Shown here piece by piece: positions 1 to 6,599 of a stretch of DNA of 37,411 nt. The first letter of the stretch is position 1; every line of letters starts with the position of its first letter. The notes below the pieces were generated by a model. It was not told the DNA's origin, made no database searches, and saw only the letters and a list, made by a program, of their open reading frames with translations. The stretch is from positions 1 through 37,411 of the IMG/VR virus record IMGVR_UViG_3300022752_000189. One strand, 5' to 3'. Source of the stretch: a virus. Made by a program: the position numbers and the translations under genes.

Positions 1-1175
1 GCACGACGAACAAGAGCAGCTTCTAGTGTGTTTAAATTGTTTTGATGTGTTAAAACTTCTTCTATGGTCTCATAGAATGTGCTAGGTCTGCCATTGATGT
101 CACCGATCTCATCTAATTCTGCGACTACTTTTGTTAATTTTTCATCAACACTTTCATAATAACGAGCTGCTTCGGCCAAATTGTTTTCGGCTTCTTGTTT
201 CATATCACGGTGAATGTCAAGATTTAGTCCTTGATCACATTCCGGACATTTATGATTGGCCAGTTGTTCAAGATTTTTCAAAAACTTTTTATGATTTTTT
301 TCTGCTTGACTTACTGCTGTTAATAAAGTAGCATGTTCTTTGTTAAGACTTGTAATACGAGCACTTAGTTCAAGATAACTTTTTAGTTTATTATGTTGAT
401 CTAGTTCTTTTTCGATATCAACGTCCTTGAGTTCTAGTATACTACGAGCAATTTTTTCTATGTCTTCACTTTGCTGTCTACGCCAAGCTGACTGCTTAGT
501 CTCTAGGCCATTTATACTTTGATGTATTTTGTCATTGCTCTTTTTAGCAGCTTCTATGTCTGCGGTAGCCTGTTGTATTTGATCTTTGGTCTGTCTAATT
601 TGTTCTTTGAGACTGTCTGCTTTCTCGCTTAGGATAGTAATTCCTAGTAGTTGTTCAATGATTTCTCGTTGTTCGTTAGCTCTCAAGCTTAAAAAAGGCT
701 GTGTATAAGTGTTTAGTGCCACAATATGTTGAAACATTGTGTGGCTCATACCTAACAACTCGTCTATGTCATGTTGTGTTTCACGCACATCGCCTTGTGC
801 GTCGTCTGTTTCTTCTGTGGTTTTTTCAGTGCCGTTGACATAAAACTTCATCACACTGGGTTTACGCCCTCGTTCAATACGATAACTGTTATTATTACTT
901 TCAAAAGTCAACGTGACCAACATGTTTTTGTTGTTGATCTTATTGATCAAGTTATCTTTCTTGATACTGGTAAGGGCTTGGCCGTAGAGCGCATAACTTA
1001 GAGCATTGACGATTGTGGTTTTCCCGGTACCATTACGGCTTCCTGAATCATCACCTCCTTGATCTAAATTTTCGCCTAATACTAAAGTTAATTGCTCTCG
1101 GCCGAAGTTGACGCCTTGGGTTTGATTACCCACGCTCATAAAATTCTTTACAGTAAGTTCTTTTAATCTAATCAT
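1..1175 (-). CDS. 46: gp46-like recombination endonuclease large subunit (Rad50/SbcC ATPase), partial
   Basis: The ATG at 1175-1173 opens a frame that stays open to the window edge, giving 391 codons with the C-terminus missing. The protein starts MIRLKELTVKNFMSVGN, typical of Rad50/SbcC/gp46 ATPases. It has a phage-type P-loop (RNGTGKTT, residues 47-54) preceded by an acidic/Gly insert. A long Gln/Glu/Lys-rich region that looks coiled-coil follows, with a zinc-hook CPEC at residues 310-313. The family forms a complex with the gp47 nuclease that processes double-strand ends for recombination and, in T4, recombination-dependent replication. Its start overlaps the gp47 stop by 4 nt (ATGA), so translational coupling is likely. 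The second ATPase half (Walker B, signature motif) lies outside the window. The assignment is strong from motif order and neighbours. Confidence 0.93.
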   Translation of the reverse strand, partial: MIRLKELTVKNFMSVGNQTQGVNFGREQLTLVLGENLDQGGDDSGSRNGTGKTTIVNALSYALYGQALTSIKKDNLINKINNKNMLVTLTFESNNNSYRIERGRKPSVMKFYVNGTEKTTEETDDAQGDVRETQHDIDELLGMSHTMFQHIVALNTYTQPFLSLRANEQREIIEQLLGITILSEKADSLKEQIRQTKDQIQQATADIEAAKKSNDKIHQSINGLETKQSAWRRQQSEDIEKIARSILELKDVDIEKELDQHNKLKSYLELSARITSLNKEHATLLTAVSQAEKNHKKFLKNLEQLANHKCPECDQGLNLDIHRDMKQEAENNLAEAARYYESVDEKLTKVVAELDEIGDINGRPSTFYETIEEVLTHQNNLNTLEAALVRR

Positions 1176-2185
1176 AAGTTGTTATAGATTTCTAATAATC
1201 GTTTTGGATCGTAGCCTTTGCTGTCGATATTAACGATTTGATTGACTACGATCTCGTCTACACTTTCGAATTGTCTTATATCTATGTCAGGAGCACTGTC
1301 TAATTCTTTCTTTTCCGGAACTAGTGCCAGTTCTCTGATAGGATAGTTAGTCATAAAGTTTTCTCTTACAAAGTTTGCCTCTTCATAACTGATATCAATA
1401 TCAATACCTATGCGTAGATGTTGTTTGGGTTTGATAATTTTATCTGGATCTTCTAACAGTTGACTTAGTTTCAATGTACGAAATGTGGGCTGATTAGGCC
1501 ATGTTATATGATATGGATCCTTGCCCCACTCCATTATGGTCATTCCACGCTCATCGTCCCATGTGTCAGCATAGTTGTGAGGAAAGGCATTGCCAATATA
1601 CATCATGTTTTTCTTTTGCTGGCGTTTATGAAAGTGACCGCTGAACCCAAGTTCGTATTGATAAAAGTGTTCCAGTTGTATTTCACCGTGATCGGGCATG
1701 GCAACCATGGCGTTCATCATGAACTGTGGTAGTTCAAAGTGTCCAAATATGTATTGTCCACCTTTTTTTGCTATACTACGCCATTCATCCCCGACTAACC
1801 ACGGACACATTGTGACATTATCCATAGTCAAGGGTTTATGAACAATGGTAATTCCGGGAATATATTTGCCAAATTCTACGCTATGGATGTCTCGTTTGTC
1901 TTTGTAATATAAATCATGATTGCCAGGGAAAAAGTAAAAGGCATCAAATGCCCTACCTAGCTTTTCCAAGGCTCTAAGACTGTAGTCCATGGTAGTAATA
2001 TTAAGGCTATTACGATTGTGGTGCCAGTCTCCAAGAAACATGCCTGTATCACAACCGTTTTCTTTGGCTGTTGCTATAAACCAATCAACAAAATCTTCAC
2101 AATCTTGATTATGAGTGTGACTGTTCGACTTTAATCCGAAATGTATATCTGTGAATAGTGCTACTTTTTTGAATAGATTACTCAT
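1172..2185 (-). CDS. 47: gp47-like recombination endonuclease subunit (Mre11/SbcD metallophosphatase)
   Basis: This 337-residue protein carries the Mre11-type calcineurin-like phosphoesterase motifs in order: D13-x-H15 (TDIHFG), G52-D53 (LGDWHHNR), G88-N89-H90-D91 (PGNHD), H149 (FGHFE) and G183-H184-x-H186 (GHFHKR). These are the residues expected to bind two metal ions for nuclease activity. Length is close to T4 gp47 (about 340). It should act with gp46 as the nuclease/ATPase complex on DNA ends. The start is supported by a strong GGAGG ribosome site (complement of 2190-2194) and by a sigma70-type promoter directly upstream. The stop overlaps the gp46 start. All catalytic motifs are intact and nothing looks truncated. 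Confidence 0.95.
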   Translation of the reverse strand: MSNLFKKVALFTDIHFGLKSNSHTHNQDCEDFVDWFIATAKENGCDTGMFLGDWHHNRNSLNITTMDYSLRALEKLGRAFDAFYFFPGNHDLYYKDKRDIHSVEFGKYIPGITIVHKPLTMDNVTMCPWLVGDEWRSIAKKGGQYIFGHFELPQFMMNAMVAMPDHGEIQLEHFYQYELGFSGHFHKRQQKKNMMYIGNAFPHNYADTWDDERGMTIMEWGKDPYHITWPNQPTFRTLKLSQLLEDPDKIIKPKQHLRIGIDIDISYEEANFVRENFMTNYPIRELALVPEKKELDSAPDIDIRQFESVDEIVVNQIVNIDSKGYDPKRLLEIYNNL

Positions 2186-2202
2186 CTAGCCTCCGTTGAC
2201 TT

Positions 2203-2231
2203 ATTATAACATCTATAAATTACAGAGTCAA
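2203..2231 (-). promoter_or_regulatory. sigma70-type promoter upstream of gp47-gp46
   Basis: Read on the minus strand, TTGACT (complement of 2226-2231) is followed after exactly 17 nt by a perfect TATAAT (complement of 2203-2208). A TG precedes the hexamer in the extended -10 position (2211-2210). The -35 element overlaps the gp55 stop codon. Transcription would start near 2196, leaving a leader of about 11 nt that contains the GGAGG site. No experimental support is available. Confidence 0.7.
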
Positions 2232-3052
2232 TCCTCATTATATTCGTATCTTTTCAAAGCAGCAGCATGTTCACCTTCGCTGGTCCTACTGTAGCTTGGG
2301 TTCATGCCATTGATTTCTAATAAATCATCACGAATAATTTGATTACGTTTTTCTATATTGATAATTCTTACAAAGCTATTGGTCACTGCCGCAGTAAAAT
2401 AGGCAAATGGATTATTGGATTTTGATTCATCAAACTGTAGACCGATTTGTGTAAGTTGTAGAATGGCCTGACCTTTCATTTCATCGTTATAGGTATAGCC
2501 ACGAACATTGCCACGAGTAGCATAGCGTTCACATAGTTTAATATACATACGAGCCAAGGTATTAGTGATTTGTCCGTGTTCACGATTAAATTTTCCTCGT
2601 TCTACACTGCCCTTCCAATGGCTTTTCCCTACACAGGTTAGAATATCTTCTTCGTTAAATTTCCAATGTTGGAATGGAGGGAAGTTAACCTTATCTCTTC
2701 CGTCAGCTACAGTTTTTGGATTCTTTTTTCTAGAATTGTTTAATGGTATATGATCATAGGTCATGATACGAAATACTAGATCTTGTTTAAGAATTTTTTT
2801 ATAATCGATTTCGCAGTCCATTAGTTTGATTTTTTCGCCATTTTCTTTACGTTTTTCGTATTCTTGAATGCCCATTCTCTTGGCGCGATTTCGTTTGGCT
2901 TCGGCTATAGTACGTATGTTTATTTTGTCTAAGGTCGGTAGTATTATATCATATTGATGATATTCTGGTTTGCTGAAAGAACAATATGTATTTTTGCTTT
3001 TGTGTATTTCGTCCAGTAAATCTTTATTGTTTAGGTAATTAATTTTGGTCAT
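2228..3052 (-). CDS. 55: gp55-like sigma factor for late transcription
   Basis: The 274-residue protein begins with INYLNNKDLLDEI, matching the N-terminal NYVNNKELL motif remembered from T4 gp55. Its C-terminal half (about 160-257) has the conserved core of the phage late sigma: RGYTYNDEMKGQAI, FDESKSNNPFAYFTAAV and NSFVRIINIEKRNQ, which correspond to sigma region 2. gp55 binds host RNA polymerase and directs it to TATAAATA-type late promoters, normally with gp33 and the gp45 clamp (neither gene is in the window). T4 gp55 is 185 residues, and the extra length lies as about 135 residues between the N-terminal motif and the core. An AGGA ribosome site precedes the ATG. It is the first gene of the minus-strand group. 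Confidence 0.9.
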   Translation of the reverse strand: MTKINYLNNKDLLDEIHKSKNTYCSFSKPEYHQYDIILPTLDKINIRTIAEAKRNRAKRMGIQEYEKRKENGEKIKLMDCEIDYKKILKQDLVFRIMTYDHIPLNNSRKKNPKTVADGRDKVNFPPFQHWKFNEEDILTCVGKSHWKGSVERGKFNREHGQITNTLARMYIKLCERYATRGNVRGYTYNDEMKGQAILQLTQIGLQFDESKSNNPFAYFTAAVTNSFVRIINIEKRNQIIRDDLLEINGMNPSYSRTSEGEHAAALKRYEYNED

Positions 3053-3069
3053 ATAAATCCTTATATTAT

Positions 3070-3098
3070 AGTATAAAACACGCAGTTTATATTGTCAA
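3070..3098 (-). promoter_or_regulatory. sigma70-type promoter upstream of gp55
   Basis: On the minus strand a perfect TTGACA (complement of 3093-3098) lies 17 nt from TATACT (complement of 3070-3075). Transcription would begin near 3063, only about 11 nt before the gp55 ATG, with the AGGA site (complement of 3058-3061) near the transcript's 5' end. The distance from the -10 element to the start codon (17 nt between) equals that at the gp47 promoter. Confidence 0.75.
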
Positions 3099-3105
3099 CT
3101 AAATA
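3098..3105 (+). promoter_or_regulatory. possible T4-type late promoter before the first baseplate gene
   Basis: ACTAAATA matches the T4 late consensus TATAAATA at 6 of 8 positions, keeping the TAAATA core (3100-3105). The core starts 27 nt before the ATG at 3127, the same distance as the perfect octamer before gp6. It abuts the -35 element of the opposing gp55 promoter. A weaker alternative, TATAAATC at 3052-3059, lies further upstream. Confidence 0.4.
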
Positions 3106-3126
3106 TTACAGTTGAGGAGTTCAAAA

Positions 3127-4104
3127 ATGGCAGATTTAGGTAATATAGCGAGTACAGCACTTGGTGTTGCTAAGACAGTCGCCAACGTAGCTGGGGCACT
3201 TAATAATTTATCTAATCCAGCAAGTTTGGTCAGTGCGATAAGAGGAATAAGTTTGCCATCAGGCGGCAATGTCACAGGAATTCGTACTAGTGCAGGAGCG
3301 CAGTTTGTAACCACTGCGGAAAATGATTGGCGTGTTAGACTAAGCATACCTACTACCACAGTTTTTACATCAAGTCCTATACTAAAACCGTTAATCAATG
3401 CAGGAGGTCTTGTATTTCCTTATACGCCTACTATAACAATTAGTCATACTGCCGCCTATAGTGAAGAACCTATAACTCATCAAAACTATAGTTTTATTTA
3501 CTATCAAAATAGCAAAGCAGATACCATACAAATTAACGGTGCTTTTCATGTAGAAGATGCTGTTCAAGCTCAATATTGGATAGCGGCCGTGCACTATTTG
3601 AGAGGTGTAACCAAGATGTTTTCAGGTTCTGATGAAGGCGCTCTAGCAGGAAATCCTCCTCCTATTGTCTATCTAAATGGTTACGGAGATTATGTTTTTA
3701 AAAATATTCCTGTAGTAGTTAGAAGTTTTTCAATAGACCTACCCAGCGATGTAAACTATATCAGTACTAGTATGAGCAGTTTACCATCATCCGCACAAAC
3801 TTTAGAAAATGCCACCAATTTGTCTACACAATTTCCTTTTACAGGTAATATTAATGCTAGTCTTATCAGTCAATTGGTTAATAGTGGTGAAGGACTCGTT
3901 GCTAATTTAATTAACACTACAAGCACAGGTGTTGGAAGTAACAGTAACATTACTGCTAGTATGCAGGGTCCTACTCACGTACCAGTAAAAAGTACACTAA
4001 GTGTTCAGTGCCAGCCTATATACAGTCGTGAAAATATAAGAAAGTTTAATTTAAAAGATTTTGTTCATGGTAATCTTTTGAATAATATACCAGGATTTAT
4101 CTAA
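3127..4104 (+). CDS. tail tube/baseplate initiator-like structural protein (gp48/gp54-type candidate)
   Basis: The ATG at 3127 is preferred over the TTG at 3112 because GAGGAG (3114-3119) sits 7 nt upstream of it; this gives 325 residues. The N-terminus (1-50) is Ala/Leu/Asn-rich and low in charge. The core has features seen in tube-fold baseplate proteins of marine T4-like phages: VFPYTPTITISHTA, then a beta-rich stretch with NSKADTIQINGAFHV, NPPPIVYLNGYGDYVF and VVRSFSIDLPSDVNYI. First in the baseplate block and directly abutting the gp53-like gene (no spacer), it is best placed as the tube cap or tube initiator (T4 gp48 or gp54 role). That role is inferred from position and general character; which of the two T4 proteins it matches cannot be decided by eye. 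Confidence 0.6.
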   Translation: MADLGNIASTALGVAKTVANVAGALNNLSNPASLVSAIRGISLPSGGNVTGIRTSAGAQFVTTAENDWRVRLSIPTTTVFTSSPILKPLINAGGLVFPYTPTITISHTAAYSEEPITHQNYSFIYYQNSKADTIQINGAFHVEDAVQAQYWIAAVHYLRGVTKMFSGSDEGALAGNPPPIVYLNGYGDYVFKNIPVVVRSFSIDLPSDVNYISTSMSSLPSSAQTLENATNLSTQFPFTGNINASLISQLVNSGEGLVANLINTTSTGVGSNSNITASMQGPTHVPVKSTLSVQCQPIYSRENIRKFNLKDFVHGNLLNNIPGFI

Positions 4105-4407
4105 ATGACTAACAAGTATTCAGTGTATAGCCCTTGGAGGAATACAGAAATTTCAAATAATATTTTAGGTTTTTTAAATATAAGACCTGTACCTGCTGAG
4201 CCAGATGATTTTTTGTACACTATAGAGCCGCAATATACTTATAGACCAGATTTATTGGCCTATGATCTGTATAAGAACTCTAAATTATGGTGGGTGTTGA
4301 CACAAAGAAATCTTGATGTAATTCAAGATCCTGTTTTTGATTTTGTAGCCGGAAAAAAAATTTATATTCCTAAAGGTGACAGTCTTTTTCGAGTATTAGG
4401 ATTATAA
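4105..4407 (+). CDS. 53: gp53-like baseplate wedge protein, short form
   Basis: A 100-residue protein whose ATG follows immediately after the previous stop. The diagnostic part is RPDLLAYDLYKNSKLWWVL (about residues 48-66), followed by QRNLDVIQDPVFDFVAGKKIYIP. This matches the pattern 'LA..lYGNp.LWWvl...N......d...G..I.iP' seen in gp53 and LysM-like baseplate proteins. T4 gp53 is about 196 residues, so this is a reduced form. In T4, gp53 joins wedges to the hub late in baseplate assembly. Position next to the hub and gp5 genes agrees with this role. The family call is fairly secure and the exact function is inferred. Confidence 0.65.
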   Translation: MTNKYSVYSPWRNTEISNNILGFLNIRPVPAEPDDFLYTIEPQYTYRPDLLAYDLYKNSKLWWVLTQRNLDVIQDPVFDFVAGKKIYIPKGDSLFRVLGL

Positions 4408-4408
4408 A

Positions 4409-6583
4409 ATGGCTATACCTAAAGAACTAACCAATGGTGCTACTACACTGGCTAATCAAGCTGGTAATGTTTTGACAAGTAGTAGCTCATTAAATAATCT
4501 TGTTGGTAATGTATCTTCTAATGTCTCTAATCTAGCTAGCAGTGGCTTGACTAATCTAGGGAAAAATTTACAACTTACAATTCCTGGATTCAGCATTTTA
4601 AATGCTGCGGGAAGTATCGCTGCTGGAAATATCAATCTAGGAACAAATTTATTCAAAGATCGATCTGCTGAAATCACAATTGATGAAAACCCGCCTTTTA
4701 AAAATGTGCTCAATGATTTTGCCAGTTTTAATTATCATTTTACACTAAGTGTGTTGTCTGATGATCTAATTAATAATCCAGGTTCTTATAGAACAGGAAA
4801 TTTGGGTAAAATAATTTTAAGATCAAGTGGTGGTGCTCCTGAGTCAGATTTAATTGAAACTGCCTATGGAAAATATGATTTTTATCTTGAAAATCTAAGA
4901 TTAAGCACTGTAGTAGGTCTTAATCAAGCTACTGGAAACAGTAATGCTATAAGTTTTAGTTTTACTGTAGTAGAGCCTTACAGCATGGGATTGTTTTTTC
5001 AAGCTCTTCAAACTGCTGCTTTACAAAACAATAACGGCAACTATCTAGATGTGCCTTTATTGTTAACTATTAAATTTAATGGGCATATAGATCCTGATAA
5101 TCTTGCTGTTCCTTTGCCTAATACCACAAGATATCTGCCTATGAAACTGCGACATTTGGCAATGAAAGTTAGTGCCAAAGGATCTAGTTATGACGTAGAA
5201 GCTTATCCATGGAATGAACAGGCTTTTAGTGATACTTTTCATTTGATAAGAACTGATATTACTCTACAGCCAGATGATGATGTGACAAAGACTGTTGAAA
5301 GTCTATTAAAAACCAGTGCTAAAAGTCTTAAAAACATTGTTAATAAAAATTTTAAAAAGCAATCTACAGATAATACAACAGAATTTTTTGATGAAATTGA
5401 CATAGAATTTCCGCCCGATACAAATTCTATCGGACAGTCTGGCCTAGGACTAAATCTTTTTAACAAAGGAGAAACTCCTTTCGGCAAAGATAATTTTGTC
5501 TACGATGATAATGCTGGAATTTATAAGAGAGGAAAGATAGCAATAAATCCAAATACAGCAGACTATAAATTCGCACAAGGTAGTACTATTCAAGATGTTA
5601 TTAATCAAGTTATTTTAATAAGCGATTATGGACGTCAGGCTCTAGACGAAGCTAAACGAACTCCACAAGGGCAGGTAGTATGGTGGCGAATAGAAACACA
5701 GCTATATATGAAAACAGACGGGGAAGATCTTAAAACAGGACAAAAGCCAAAAAAAATTGTGTATAGAGTGGTGCCTTATCTTGTTCATGCCAGTGTTTTT
5801 ATGCCTCCTAACGATAAACCACCTGGTTTAGATAATATGAAAAAAGAATCCTTAAAAGAATACAATTATATCTATACAGGAAAAAATATTGATGTTCTAG
5901 ATTTTCAGATAGAATTTCAAGCAGGGTTTTACAAGGCTCTAAATGCTGATAGTGGTAAAAATTCAGAAACTCATCAAGGTGTATCACAGGCCACAGGAAG
6001 CTCAGCAGAAGATCAAGGATCAGTTACCCCAGAAAACGTGGATGGTAGTCCACCCACTCAAGGAGGTAGTCCTGTAACAGTAAGATATGTAAAAACTCAA
6101 TCTTCTACTGCTAAGAACGGAGGAACAGGTGTCGACGATGCAGCTACTATAGCAGCTAGACAATTTCATGATCTTGCTACTACAGGGGCAGATATGATAA
6201 ATCTTAATTTAACTATACTAGGTGATCCTTACTATATTGTAGATAGTGGATTAGGAAATTATACAGCAAGTCCTACTAATTATCAAAATCTTAATGCTGA
6301 CGGCGCAATGGATTATCAAAATGGTGAAGTCTATATTACTGTGAATTTTAGAACACCTATTGATATTAATATCGCTAAAGGTTTTTATGATTTTGGAGAT
6401 ACTAGACCTATATCACAATTTAGCGGTCTTTACAAAGTCATGCAGGTTGATAGCACATTTAATAGAGGCAAATTTGTTCAGCAACTGAGTCTAGTACGTA
6501 TGGTCGGTCAAGAAAACACACAGGCCAAGGAAGGAACCTTTCCTATACCTAAGCAGCCTCAGCCTGAAGTTAATTGGCCCTAA
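4409..6583 (+). CDS. baseplate hub protein candidate (gp27/gpD-like)
   Basis: A 724-residue protein starting 1 nt after the gp53-like stop. The first 75 residues are Asn/Ser/Leu-rich and low in charge. A beta-rich region follows (FNYHFTLSVLSDDLINNPGSYR; later KYDFYLENLRLSTVVGL, residues about 100-260), then a second region around 385-510 with VVWWRIETQLYMKTDG, YRVVPYLVHASVFMPP and YIYTGKNIDVLDFQIEF. That last set looks like the barrel domains of hub proteins (T4 gp27, P2 gpD). An Ser/Gly/Gln-rich linker (about 515-570) precedes the C-terminal domain. Its place directly before the gp5 spike supports a hub role, since gp27 and gp5 form a complex in T4. Length is nearly double T4 gp27 (391). Identity is inferred from context and fold character, not from a decisive motif. 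Confidence 0.55.
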   Translation: MAIPKELTNGATTLANQAGNVLTSSSSLNNLVGNVSSNVSNLASSGLTNLGKNLQLTIPGFSILNAAGSIAAGNINLGTNLFKDRSAEITIDENPPFKNVLNDFASFNYHFTLSVLSDDLINNPGSYRTGNLGKIILRSSGGAPESDLIETAYGKYDFYLENLRLSTVVGLNQATGNSNAISFSFTVVEPYSMGLFFQALQTAALQNNNGNYLDVPLLLTIKFNGHIDPDNLAVPLPNTTRYLPMKLRHLAMKVSAKGSSYDVEAYPWNEQAFSDTFHLIRTDITLQPDDDVTKTVESLLKTSAKSLKNIVNKNFKKQSTDNTTEFFDEIDIEFPPDTNSIGQSGLGLNLFNKGETPFGKDNFVYDDNAGIYKRGKIAINPNTADYKFAQGSTIQDVINQVILISDYGRQALDEAKRTPQGQVVWWRIETQLYMKTDGEDLKTGQKPKKIVYRVVPYLVHASVFMPPNDKPPGLDNMKKESLKEYNYIYTGKNIDVLDFQIEFQAGFYKALNADSGKNSETHQGVSQATGSSAEDQGSVTPENVDGSPPTQGGSPVTVRYVKTQSSTAKNGGTGVDDAATIAARQFHDLATTGADMINLNLTILGDPYYIVDSGLGNYTASPTNYQNLNADGAMDYQNGEVYITVNFRTPIDINIAKGFYDFGDTRPISQFSGLYKVMQVDSTFNRGKFVQQLSLVRMVGQENTQAKEGTFPIPKQPQPEVNWP

Positions 6584-6599
6584 TTTACGGAGCAAATAA

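Noticed and set aside
131-1001. Plus-strand open frames of 66 and 76 codons opposite the gp46 gene
   Set aside because: They lie antisense to a frame with clear Rad50-type motifs (P-loop, zinc hook) and lack convincing ribosome sites.
3052-3059. TATAAATC as the main late promoter for the first baseplate gene
   Set aside because: It lies 75 nt from the ATG, unlike the 24-30 nt seen for the other candidate octamers. The ACTAAATA at 3098-3105 fits the spacing better, though TATAAATC cannot be excluded.
3112-3126. TTG at 3112 as start of the first baseplate gene
   Set aside because: The TTG overlaps the GAGGAG ribosome site that is correctly spaced for the ATG at 3127.
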